Source of the DNA: Mageeibacillus sp. UBA5734
GTDB lineage: Bacteria > Bacillota > Clostridia > Saccharofermentanales > UBA5734
Length of the DNA stretch: 26,052 nucleotides
Reading direction: 5' to 3'
Assembly (NCBI GenBank): GCA_002419365.1
Contig: DIGA01000081.1
Location: 1 to 26,052 of the forward strand
Positions 1-7,700 of this stretch are shown here, piece after piece (the first letter of the stretch is position 1; the number at the start of each line of letters is the position of its first letter). A program made the position numbers and the translations under genes. The notes under the pieces were generated by a model. It worked only from the letters and a program-made list of their open reading frames with translations. It did not search any database and was not told the DNA's origin.

Positions 1-12
1 AGGAGGTCTGGC

Positions 13-1272
13 ATGGATAACCAGCAAACCATCCAGGTGGGCATCGGATTTGCCACTGGACGGAAAAGTTTCCGCAAAGTCTTGAAAACCTATATCTACA
101 ATTGGATGGAATCGGGACTGGTCAAAGACCGGTCGGTCCAGCTCAATCTCTTCGTCGCCTACGATCTCAATTACCAGAAATCAAAAGTGACGGATTTCAC
201 CCGGATCAAGGCGGACCTGCTCAAACTGGTCGACCAGGTCCATTTTATCGGTGAACCGGAAATCCAGGCCACGATCGCTGACCTGACTGCGCGCAAGGTC
301 CTTACAGAAAAGGCAGCAGGCCAAGTCTTCGGCCTTGGTTATGCATCGATGCGCAACAGTGTCCTGTACCAGGCGATGAAATACGGTATGGATTACCTGA
401 TCTTTCTCGATGATGATGAATATCCGCTGGCGGTGACCAAAACCAAAGCCACGGCGATCTGGAGCGGCCAGCACATCTTGTCCTGCCATCTCAAAGCCAT
501 CGGTGGGGCAGATATCACCTATGGCCACCATTGCGGCTACATCTCACCCATTCCATCGGTCACGTTCAATGACTCCCTTGATGAAGCCACCTTCCAGACA
601 TTCATCGAGGCGATCAGCAACGATATCGTCAACTGGGAGACAATTCGCAAGGTCATGGCCAATGGCGGTGTCACCTATGCTGATACATCCGTCCTGACCT
701 CTGAAACGGTGGAAGAAGTCGAGGAAGTCAATCACGCCAAATTCATCTCGGGCTCGAATTTGTGCATCAACCTGACCCGTCCGGAAAGAGTGTACCCGTT
801 CTACAATCCGCCCAATGCCCGGGGCGAAGACACATTCCTGAGCACGTGCCTTCAGGACCGGAAAGTGCTTAGAATCCCCTGCTATGCTTTCCACGATGGA
901 TTTGCCACCTACAATCATCTGCTGGACGGGGTCCTCCCTATCCACCTGCATCGCATCGAAGCCAATTCCGAAGCCATCGTCAACCGGTTCCTCAAAGCCT
1001 GCATCGGCTGGGTCCGGTACAAGCCTCTCCTGCTGAAAATCACAGCACCCGACCAGTACGATGAAAAAATTGCCCAGATGCGCCGGAGTCTCGAGCAAAC
1101 GCTCCCTGCTGTCTGTGAATTCTTTGGCAATCCGGATTTCATGAAAATCAAAAAAGAACTGGACACCTATCATCGGAAGGTTAAAGCTCATGCCCAGGCA
1201 TTTGATGACATCAAGCAGTACTGGTCCAGGATTACGCAGGATCTCCAGGACAAGATCCCAGCTGATTCATGA
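13..1272 (+). CDS. Putative glycosyltransferase, GT-A-like
   Basis: A 419-residue soluble protein with no signal peptide or membrane segment. An AGGAGG at positions 1-6 sits 6 bases before the ATG, so the start is well supported. Residues 131-138 read FLDDDEYP, an acidic cluster after a hydrophobic strand that resembles the metal/nucleotide-sugar DxD site of GT-A enzymes. Residues 268-275 (NARGEDTF) resemble the acidic ED motif found later in GT2-type transferases, and CYAFHDGF follows at 290-297. The last 90 residues are helical and charged. The donor, the acceptor and the exact family are not recognisable to me. It converges with the large c-di-GMP gene, with 15 bases between the stops, so the two are not an operon. 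The upstream context lies outside the window. The coding call is firm; the glycosyltransferase call is an inference from two motifs. Confidence 0.6.
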   Translation: MDNQQTIQVGIGFATGRKSFRKVLKTYIYNWMESGLVKDRSVQLNLFVAYDLNYQKSKVTDFTRIKADLLKLVDQVHFIGEPEIQATIADLTARKVLTEKAAGQVFGLGYASMRNSVLYQAMKYGMDYLIFLDDDEYPLAVTKTKATAIWSGQHILSCHLKAIGGADITYGHHCGYISPIPSVTFNDSLDEATFQTFIEAISNDIVNWETIRKVMANGGVTYADTSVLTSETVEEVEEVNHAKFISGSNLCINLTRPERVYPFYNPPNARGEDTFLSTCLQDRKVLRIPCYAFHDGFATYNHLLDGVLPIHLHRIEANSEAIVNRFLKACIGWVRYKPLLLKITAPDQYDEKIAQMRRSLEQTLPAVCEFFGNPDFMKIKKELDTYHRKVKAHAQAFDDIKQYWSRITQDLQDKIPADS

Positions 1273-1287
1273 AAGCAATCCAGCGGA

Positions 1288-4200
1288 TCAGACTTCTTTC
1301 AGATCGGCAAACACTTCCGGGCTTTCCCTGAGCACATCCTGCATGATGCTGATAAAGATGCTGCTCAAACCAGGGTCGAACTGGCTGCCTGCGCATAGCT
1401 CGATTTCATGCAGGGCTGCCTGGACGCTCTGGGCTTTCTTATAGGATCGGGAGTGGGTGATGACATCGAAAGTGTCGATGATGGATAAAATCCGCGAGAG
1501 TTTCGGGATCTCATCGCCTTTGAGCCCGGACGGATACCCCGTGCCATCCCAGCGCTCATGGTGGTGCAGGATTGCTTCAGCGATGTTTTTCAGCTCGGGG
1601 GTTGCTTTAGCCAGGTTGTAGCCCTTTTCGGGGTGCTTGCGCATGACATCCCATTCCTCGCGGTTCAATGGGCCATCCTTGGCCAGGATCTTGTCCGGGA
1701 TACCGATTTTGCCAACATCATGGAGGACACTGAGCAGGCGCAGCTCTTCCATCTCATAATCGGTCAGGCCGATCGCCTGTCCGATTCTCTGCGACAGATC
1801 ACTCAGGCGACTGGCGTGTTCTTCGGTTTCGTAGCTCTTTTCAAAGACCATTTTCTCAATCGAGAAAATCAGATTGTTGCGGTAGCTCTTGGATTCCATC
1901 AGCTTGTGCCGGTACATCCGGTCTTCTGCCAGTTTCAGAAGATCTGTCAGGTCGGTATCGGGGCTGCTGGCGGTGGCGCAGCCCAGCGACAGGCTAGGAG
2001 GGATCGGCCGGTGTTCCGACTGGACACACAGGTTCAGGATGCGGTCGCATATCACCTTGGCCCCTGGCTCGTCTGTCTGGGGCAGAATGATGGCAAATTC
2101 GTCGCCGCCCCAGCGGGCTGCGATGTCTTCATGGCGGATCGACTGGCGGATGATGCTGGCAATGGCCTTGAGCAGACGATCCCCCTCCAGATGGCCAAAG
2201 ATATCATTGCTGATCTTGAGGCCGTTGCAATCACCCAGGATGATGGTGATCGGATATTGCCGCATGGTGTTGAGGCGCAGCATTTCCTCCTCGAAAAAGG
2301 CCCGGTTGTAAAGGCCAGTCAGACGGTCATGGTAGCTGATGTAGCGGATGGCATCGTTTTCTTTCTTGCTCTGGGTGACATCCCTGAAGACCGTGACTTC
2401 GCCATAGAACTGGCCTCTTTCATCTTCGATCCTGGATGTGGTCATGGAAATGAAAAAGCGTTCCCCCGACCGGGAAATCAACAGCAGGCTGTTATCCGTT
2501 TCACTCAGGGGCCGCAGATGACGGATGGTCCAGCGATTGTTTTCTTCGTCAGACACCTGGGCTTTGGCCGGACTGAAGACTTGGCCGAGGGCCATGCTCC
2601 GGGCCGAATTCCACGTCCAGCCGGTCATTTGCTCTGCGCGGCGGTTCATCAGGATGATATGGCCGTCCGGGTCGGTGGCAATGACACCTTCGCCGATGGA
2701 ATGCAGCGTTGTCGCCAGGCGGCGTTCGTTGAGCTTGATCGCCTGGATGTTGTCACTGCGGATCTGGGCATTGACGATGATTTCGCCGATCAGGCGGATC
2801 AGTTTGAGATCACTGTCAAACCAGAGGTCGCGGTATTTGTCCTGCTTGATCCGGACATAGGCAACCGTTTCTGAATCAATCTCGATCGGCACCCCGATGG
2901 TCTCGTAACGGTCACTGATCTGGCTGCTGCTGGCCGTCTGCAACTCCAGCAGCCGGTTTTCATTCTGGTAGCTCATGGAGCTCCGGCGTCTGAAATAACT
3001 GGACGGCACCATCTCGATCGAACACTCCAGGGCATTTTCAAATTCGCAGACCAGTCGCAGGACAGAAATGATTTCGCGTTCAAGGCCATCGGCTTTGACC
3101 GCAATGAACCGTGAGGAAATCAAGGCGATCATCTGTTCAATGTCGAGACGGCGCGAGAGCATCGACTCCGTCTGCTTTTTGGCAGTCAGGTCAAACAGCC
3201 GCACCGTCATGGCAACCAGATTGCCAGCCAGATCAAGGCTGGGATAAACCTGGATCTGGTAATGGAGGCTGCCTTTGCGGCCATAGGGATACAAGACAAG
3301 TTCGGCGCGTGTGGCCAGGCCATTGCGGCAATCGTGCACGGCCTGGTTATAGACATCCAGGGAATCATTGCTGATAAAACGGCCAAGCTTGTGCCCCTGG
3401 ATAGCCGTGACCGTCTCACCCAGCTTGCTGGCGGTATCGGCATGGATGTACGTGATGGTACCGTCGGGTGCCAGGCAGCAGCCTTCTGGACCAAGAAGTT
3501 CAGCCAGGCTGGCGGGTATTTCACCGGCAGGCCATCCAAGTTGCAGATTGGCATGCAGGTCACTGCGGCTGAGTCTGACCAAAAAACAGTTCTGGCTGTT
3601 GTCACTGGACACGATGACTTCCGGTACCAGCAGGCTCTTGCCAAATCGCTTGCCAGACAAAGCCAGCGTCAGCACGTTCGGTTCAGCATCCGACAGGCTG
3701 CTGCCCTGGCCGGATACGAGCGTTTGCATCAGCGCGGCCGATTCTGGCGTCAGGAGACGTTCAAAGCGACATCCCGGCCGTGTCAGATCGGCGGCAAAGC
3801 CAAACATGGCCAGCACCCGATGATGGCTGTGCAAGATGATGCCTTGGGTATCGATGATGGCAATGGTTGCCGGGCAGCTCTCGGTGATGACCTCGAAAAT
3901 GGTCTCCGGCAAGGTGTCCGGTGTCTGTCTTGTGGCCTGGCTGGTGAGTGAATGCGTACGCAAAGCCAAGGCTTCGTGTAAAAAATAGGACAGGTACCCC
4001 ATTTGGGCAGGACTGTATCCGGTGGCTGGTCGTCCATCAGGCCAGTCACTGGATGGCCGCCCCTGGTTGAACCGGTTTTCGTAATGGCTGACTTTGGTTT
4101 TCAGTTGCTCGTTGGTTCGAGCCAGTTCCCAGGCCTTGCGCGCCTGGTGCCGGCTGGAACGGCTGAATTGTGTGGCATACAAACCTGCCAGCAACCCGGC

Positions 4201-4539
4201 CAGAGGCCAGATGACCAAATACGTCCAGTTGGCGGAGAGGTGGTCAAGCAGTTGGGGACCGATCTGGCTAATGGTCACCCCACTCCGGAAAAAAGTTGCA
4301 AGCCGCTCCGCCAATGCCAGGCCAAATCCAGAGGCCAGGCCGGCCACAGGGCCAAATGGGATGGCGGTCGCGATCACCAGAGATACAAACACCCACATTA
4401 AAACTTGGTCGAAACGGGGCTGGATCGACCAAAGCAGTGCAAGACAGGCAAGATGGGCCAGCCAGACAAGGATCTCTAACAGATGAACGGGCAAGACCCG
4501 TTTCTTCATTCCATTCACCTGTTGCTTGGGCATGTCCAT
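1288..4539 (-). CDS. Membrane PAS/GAF-like-GGDEF-HD-GYP c-di-GMP signalling protein
   Basis: A 1083-residue sensor predicted to both make and break c-di-GMP. Hydrophobic segments lie near residues 16-38, 46-80 and 105-122. PAS-like regions follow at about 215-325, 345-452 and 605-725, with a GAF-like stretch around 465-600. The diguanylate cyclase domain is near 730-880 with an intact GGDEF at 811-815. An RxxD (R802, D805) lies exactly five residues before it, the position of the inhibitory I-site. The C-terminal HD-GYP phosphodiesterase domain (about 895-1075) has H940-D941, HHERWDGTGYP ending at 1003, then GLKGDEIP. Both catalytic modules look intact, so which activity dominates cannot be told. 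GGAGG at about 4547-4551 supports the ATG at 4539. It stands divergent from rhaM. Any link to rhamnose is only positional. Confidence 0.9.
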   Translation of the reverse strand: MDMPKQQVNGMKKRVLPVHLLEILVWLAHLACLALLWSIQPRFDQVLMWVFVSLVIATAIPFGPVAGLASGFGLALAERLATFFRSGVTISQIGPQLLDHLSANWTYLVIWPLAGLLAGLYATQFSRSSRHQARKAWELARTNEQLKTKVSHYENRFNQGRPSSDWPDGRPATGYSPAQMGYLSYFLHEALALRTHSLTSQATRQTPDTLPETIFEVITESCPATIAIIDTQGIILHSHHRVLAMFGFAADLTRPGCRFERLLTPESAALMQTLVSGQGSSLSDAEPNVLTLALSGKRFGKSLLVPEVIVSSDNSQNCFLVRLSRSDLHANLQLGWPAGEIPASLAELLGPEGCCLAPDGTITYIHADTASKLGETVTAIQGHKLGRFISNDSLDVYNQAVHDCRNGLATRAELVLYPYGRKGSLHYQIQVYPSLDLAGNLVAMTVRLFDLTAKKQTESMLSRRLDIEQMIALISSRFIAVKADGLEREIISVLRLVCEFENALECSIEMVPSSYFRRRSSMSYQNENRLLELQTASSSQISDRYETIGVPIEIDSETVAYVRIKQDKYRDLWFDSDLKLIRLIGEIIVNAQIRSDNIQAIKLNERRLATTLHSIGEGVIATDPDGHIILMNRRAEQMTGWTWNSARSMALGQVFSPAKAQVSDEENNRWTIRHLRPLSETDNSLLLISRSGERFFISMTTSRIEDERGQFYGEVTVFRDVTQSKKENDAIRYISYHDRLTGLYNRAFFEEEMLRLNTMRQYPITIILGDCNGLKISNDIFGHLEGDRLLKAIASIIRQSIRHEDIAARWGGDEFAIILPQTDEPGAKVICDRILNLCVQSEHRPIPPSLSLGCATASSPDTDLTDLLKLAEDRMYRHKLMESKSYRNNLIFSIEKMVFEKSYETEEHASRLSDLSQRIGQAIGLTDYEMEELRLLSVLHDVGKIGIPDKILAKDGPLNREEWDVMRKHPEKGYNLAKATPELKNIAEAILHHHERWDGTGYPSGLKGDEIPKLSRILSIIDTFDVITHSRSYKKAQSVQAALHEIELCAGSQFDPGLSSIFISIMQDVLRESPEVFADLKEV

Positions 4540-4681
4540 CCTGGTGCCTCCGGCGGTTCGACCGTGTTCGTCAATTTATGCCAAACGATGCATAAAACAA
4601 CGCATTTGATGTAATAAAAAACGCTTCATCGTCATTATCCAAGAGAAGCATCCCATCTGCAACAGGATAGGGCAAAAAAGG

Positions 4682-4704
4682 ATCCATTTCATTTAAATCC
4701 ATTT
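4682..4704 (+). promoter_or_regulatory. Direct repeat, possible activator site upstream of rhaM
   Basis: ATCCATTT occurs twice (4682-4689, 4697-4704) with a 15-base period, about 55-80 bases before the expected rhaM transcription start. AraC-family activators usually bind direct repeats in such positions, and an AraC gene lies next to rhaM. The match is short and the region AT-rich, so chance is possible. Confidence 0.3.
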
Positions 4705-4712
4705 GATCTTCT

Positions 4713-4730
4713 GACAATCTCTGGATTGTC
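4713..4730. promoter_or_regulatory. Perfect inverted repeat, candidate operator of rhaM
   Basis: GACAATC (4713-4719) and GATTGTC (4724-4730) form a perfect 7-base inverted repeat with a 4-base spacer TCTG. The right arm covers most of the predicted -35 element (4726-4731), the place where a bound dimeric repressor would block RNA polymerase. The binding protein is not known. Confidence 0.5.
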
Positions 4731-4754
4731 CACCGCTTCCCAAATCATTATAAT
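4726..4754 (+). promoter_or_regulatory. Sigma-A-type promoter of rhaM
   Basis: TTGTCC at 4726-4731 as -35, a 17-base spacer and a perfect TATAAT at 4749-4754 as -10. The start codon of rhaM is about 48 bases downstream of the -10. Confidence 0.7.
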
Positions 4755-4802
4755 AGGTTTTGAGGAACCAGGCGTCCACAAGAAAATGGAGGTCTGTTTT
4801 TT

Positions 4803-5132
4803 ATGTCTGCCAACTCCCTGCAACGGTTCGCCTGGCGAGCCCGGATTCTTCCCGGAACAGAAATGGAATACAAGCAGCGCCACGATGAAATCTGGCCGGA
4901 AATGTCAGCAATCCTCAACGAAGCCGGTATCCACAATTATTCAATCTGGCTCTCCGGACTCGATTTGTTCGGCTATTACGAATGTGCTGACATCGAGCAC
5001 GCGACCAAAGTCCAGGGCACCAGCCCGGTTGTCGCTCGCTGGAATGACTACATGAAGGACATCCTGGTCATGGACTTTGATCCTGTGACGGGGACGACCC
5101 CACCGTTGCAACTGATGTTTGTCCACGATTGA
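4803..5132 (+). CDS. rhaM: L-rhamnose mutarotase
   Basis: A 109-residue protein of the usual RhaM size, which interconverts the alpha and beta anomers of L-rhamnose so that the isomerase receives the form it uses. The N-terminus has the family pattern of an aromatic-rich strand, then PGTEMEYKQRHDEIWPE. Y23 and H27 sit where the catalytic Tyr/His pair of the E. coli enzyme (Y18, H22 from memory) is expected. The middle (LFGYYEC) and end (LQLMFVHD) also fit. GGAGG at 4788-4792 precedes the ATG by 10 bases. The gene has its own promoter and is far from rhaA/rhaB. Its last 65 bases overlap, in antisense, the 3' end of the adjacent AraC regulator gene. Confidence 0.92.
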   Translation: MSANSLQRFAWRARILPGTEMEYKQRHDEIWPEMSAILNEAGIHNYSIWLSGLDLFGYYECADIEHATKVQGTSPVVARWNDYMKDILVMDFDPVTGTTPPLQLMFVHD

Positions 5133-6015
5133 ACCAGCGCTTGCGATACTGACCTGGGGTGATGGTCTCCACGCGCCGGAACACGGCAATGAAATGGCTT
5201 GCTGGCACCAGACCGACGGCATCGGCAATTCGCTCGATCGTCCAATCGGTCTGGTGCAGCAGTCTTTTAGCTTCGCTCAGACGCATCTGCTGCCAGAAGG
5301 CCATCGGCGTCAATCCAGTCTGGCGAACAAAGAGCTTGATCAGGTAATAGCGGCTGACTTTGGCTGCCAGCGCGAGATCATTCAGGCTCAGGCCGCCTGA
5401 CAAATGTTCCTCCATCAGTTGGATCGCAGTCGTGACGGCAGGGTAATCGTGCAATTGCAAACCAGACGGGTCCAGATCGGACAAGATCGCACGCGTCATC
5501 AGATCGACCAGCAATTGGGCCGATTGCAGCTCGGATTGCAAACCATGACGTATTTGCTGGCGGATCAGACGGCCAAATAGCTCCGTCCAGACTGGCATCC
5601 CCTGTGGATCGAGCTGGATAACCGGCTGGCCGCCAGTCCTTTCATCAAATTGCCGATGGTAGGATCGGCTGTTGGCCCCTGTGAAATGGATCCAGAAAAA
5701 GGTCCAGGTGACACCTGGCAAGGATTCATACAAATGGGCTTCCCGGCAGTCGATCCACATCAGGCAGTTGGTTGCCAAAGGCCAGGCTTGGCCACGGCAG
5801 GTGAGCCTTCCCTGGCCCTGGACGGTCAGGATCATCAAAAGCGAATCCAGATCGCGGCGCTCAGTCAGGTAGCCCGGCTTGGTCTCGAAATAACCAGCTT
5901 CTTGCACGTAGACCAGGTTCTCCCTGGCAAAAGTCCCTGGCGTCGGACTCAGGCGCGAAGAGGCTTCGTTCCAGTTCAGCGTCACCCGTTCAAAGGTATG
6001 TTCTGGCAGACTCAT
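5068..6015 (-). CDS. AraC-family transcriptional regulator (cupin + HTH)
   Basis: A 315-residue one-component regulator. Residues about 25-160 form the AraC N-terminal sugar-binding cupin region (SLLMILTVQGQGRL, then DCREAHLYES and WTFFWIHFTG). Residues about 195-295 hold the double helix-turn-helix: LSLNDLALAAKVSRYYLIKLF as first helix pair, then ERIADAVGLVPASHFIAVFRR and TPGQYRK, the typical end. ATG codons occur at 6021 and 6015. I prefer 6015 because GGAG lies 8 bases before it and only 2 bases before the other. The tail after TPGQYRKRW is a short low-complexity stretch overlapping rhaM in antisense. It is divergent from the isomerase-like gene and convergent with rhaM, so it probably controls one or both in response to a deoxysugar. 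The inducer is inferred from context. Confidence 0.9.
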   Translation of the reverse strand: MSLPEHTFERVTLNWNEASSRLSPTPGTFARENLVYVQEAGYFETKPGYLTERRDLDSLLMILTVQGQGRLTCRGQAWPLATNCLMWIDCREAHLYESLPGVTWTFFWIHFTGANSRSYHRQFDERTGGQPVIQLDPQGMPVWTELFGRLIRQQIRHGLQSELQSAQLLVDLMTRAILSDLDPSGLQLHDYPAVTTAIQLMEEHLSGGLSLNDLALAAKVSRYYLIKLFVRQTGLTPMAFWQQMRLSEAKRLLHQTDWTIERIADAVGLVPASHFIAVFRRVETITPGQYRKRWFNRGQTSVATVGSSPSQDQSP

Positions 6016-6021
6016 GGCCAT

Positions 6022-6143
6022 TTCTCCAGGACAATATTTTTATACTATTATCCAACATCCTGTCTATAAAGGCAATTTAATTGAATTTACACTCATCTTA
6101 TCCAGTTCAATATTTTTTTATTCCAGACAGGAGGAACCTGCAA
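6022..6143. promoter_or_regulatory. Divergent promoter region, araC-type gene / isomerase-like gene
   Basis: A strongly AT-rich 122-base gap. On + it has TTTACA (6086-6091), 17 bases and AATATT (6109-6114), which would drive the isomerase-like gene. On - it has TAGACA (complement of 6061-6066), 16 bases and TATAAA (complement of 6039-6044), which would drive the regulator. GGACAATA (6029-6036) and TATTATCC (6046-6053) form an 8-base inverted repeat with one mismatch spanning the - strand -10, a possible autoregulatory operator. Confidence 0.5.
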
Positions 6144-7652
6144 ATGGACGTTGCAACCATCAAACCGACCCCCAAGCCCCGGATCGGACTTTATGCCACC
6201 GGATTGAAAGCCTACTGGGCCCAGTTTCCCGGACTGCGTGAACGGCTGGTCGAGTATGGCCAGTTCATCGCCAATCGCCTGGCTGAATCAGCCGAGGTCC
6301 ATTTCTTTGGCTTAGTCGACTGTGCCGGCAGCGCCCGTGAGGCCGGAGAATTTTTCAACCGGGCCACTGTTGACCTGGTCTTCTGCCACAGTGCCACCTA
6401 TATCACCAGCGACAGCGTCCTGCCGGTCCATCAGGTCTGTCCGGCACCTGTCGTGGTGCTGAACCTGCAGCCGGCTGCCCGGATCAACTATGCCCAGTCG
6501 ACGACGGGCGAATGGCTCGCCCAATGTGGCGCCTGCCCAGTTCCTGAGATTGCCAATGCGTTCAACCGGGCCAACATTCCGTTCCGTGTCATCAGTGGCC
6601 TTCTGGGCCTGAGTGAAACACCAGCGATTTCACTGACGGACGAAAACACTGCTTCGCGTCCTGAAGCCATCCGGGCCTGGAAGGAGATTCTCGAGTATGT
6701 TCAGGCGGCCAAAGTCCGTCGCACGCTGCGCCAGAGCCGTTTTGGATTTCTGGGCAACAATTACAGTGGCATGCTCGACCTCTACAGCGACTGGACCATG
6801 CTCCAGGCCCAGGCCGGCCTTCACGTCCAGATCCTGGAAATGTGCGACCTGGATGAACAGCTGCAGCAGGTCACAGCAGACGAAATCATTCAGAAGCGCC
6901 GCGAAGTGCAGGCATTTTTCCAGATCAGCGGCGACTCAGCTGCTGACCCGATCGCCCGCCAGCCAACCGAAGAGCAGCTCGAGTGGTCGTGCCGCGTCGC
7001 AGCCGCCCAGGAGCGCCTGGCCAAGGTTCATGATCTCGACGCGCTGGCCTATTACTATCACGGTTCACCCGGCAATGCCTATGAACAGTTGCAAAGCGGA
7101 TTCATCGTCGGACATTCACTGCTGACAGCACGTGGCATCCCCTGCGCCGGCGAAGGCGATATCAAGACCAGCCTGGCGATGAAGATCTGCGACATCGTCG
7201 GTGCCGGCGGCAGTTTTTCCGAAATCGTGGTCGCCGACTACATCGACGGCACGATCTTGCTGGGCCATGACGGACCTTTCCATGTGGCGATCGCCGATGG
7301 CAAGCCGATCCTGCGCGGCATGGGCCTTTATCACGGCAAACAAGGTTCCGGTGTCTCGGTCGAAGCCAAAGTCCGGCGCGGGCCGGTCACCTTGCTCGGC
7401 GTCACCCAGACCGGCGACGGCCGTCTCAAGCTGATTATCAGCGAAGGGGAATCGACCGATGGCCCGATCATGCAAATTGGCAATACGCAGACACCCATCC
7501 GCTTCCCTGTCGATCCCGATACCTATTTTGAACGCTGGTTTGCCGAAGCCCCCACCCACCACTGCGCCATGGCCATCGGCCACCAGGCCGGATTGTTCAA
7601 GAAAGTCGCTGATTTGCTGGGTATTCCTGCGGTGGAGCTGTTTCCGATATGA
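6144..7652 (+). CDS. L-fucose/L-arabinose isomerase-family protein
   Basis: A 502-residue cytoplasmic protein of the FucI/AraA-like fold (the COG2407 type). These enzymes interconvert aldose and ketose with a divalent metal. GIPCAGEGDIKTSLAM around 331-346 offers E337 as a metal ligand. VADYIDGTILLGHDGPFH follows at 363-380. HHCAMAIGH near the C-terminus (472-480) matches the late metal-binding His region. It is shorter than E. coli FucI (about 590 residues), as is common in this subgroup. AGGAGG at 6129-6134 lies 9 bases before ATG 6144, so I reject the in-frame upstream codon at 6081. It is divergent from an AraC regulator and 48 bases before a pyrophosphatase gene. A true rhaA exists at 21972-23252, so the substrate here is probably L-fucose or another deoxysugar or pentose; sequence alone does not settle it. 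Confidence 0.8.
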   Translation: MDVATIKPTPKPRIGLYATGLKAYWAQFPGLRERLVEYGQFIANRLAESAEVHFFGLVDCAGSAREAGEFFNRATVDLVFCHSATYITSDSVLPVHQVCPAPVVVLNLQPAARINYAQSTTGEWLAQCGACPVPEIANAFNRANIPFRVISGLLGLSETPAISLTDENTASRPEAIRAWKEILEYVQAAKVRRTLRQSRFGFLGNNYSGMLDLYSDWTMLQAQAGLHVQILEMCDLDEQLQQVTADEIIQKRREVQAFFQISGDSAADPIARQPTEEQLEWSCRVAAAQERLAKVHDLDALAYYYHGSPGNAYEQLQSGFIVGHSLLTARGIPCAGEGDIKTSLAMKICDIVGAGGSFSEIVVADYIDGTILLGHDGPFHVAIADGKPILRGMGLYHGKQGSGVSVEAKVRRGPVTLLGVTQTGDGRLKLIISEGESTDGPIMQIGNTQTPIRFPVDPDTYFERWFAEAPTHHCAMAIGHQAGLFKKVADLLGIPAVELFPI

Positions 7653-7663
7653 TATGATCTAAC

Positions 7664-7678
7664 TCAGGCCCCGCCTGA
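7664..7678. terminator. Small hairpin between isomerase-like gene and pyrophosphatase
   Basis: TCAGGC (7664-7669) and GCCTGA (7673-7678) pair with a 3-base loop of C, followed only by ATTTC. There is no real T-run, so it is at best a weak or partial terminator just before the ribosome-binding site of the next gene. Confidence 0.3.
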
Positions 7679-7700
7679 ATTTCATCCCTTGGAGGCTCTG

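Larger units (their letters stand above)
4540..4802. other. Divergent AT-rich intergenic region, c-di-GMP gene / rhaM
   Basis: This 263-base gap is much richer in A and T than the flanking genes. It holds the rhaM promoter, a perfect inverted repeat and a direct repeat ATCCATTT (4682-4689 and 4697-4704, 15 bases apart), all listed separately. I found no convincing promoter for the - strand gene and no small reading frame worth calling. Confidence 0.6.

Noticed and set aside
1558..2874. 438-codon open frame on + inside the c-di-GMP gene
   Set aside because: It is antisense to an unmistakable PAS-GGDEF-HD-GYP protein, and its translation has no domain motif. GC-rich coding sequence often leaves long open frames on the other strand.
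6081..6143. Upstream in-frame start of the isomerase-like gene at 6081
   Set aside because: Residues before ATG 6144 come from the AT-rich promoter region, and a strong AGGAGG lies 9 bases before 6144.
7664..7678. Strong terminator ending the isomerase-like transcript
   Set aside because: The stem is only six pairs and no T-run follows, so I list it only as a weak hairpin.
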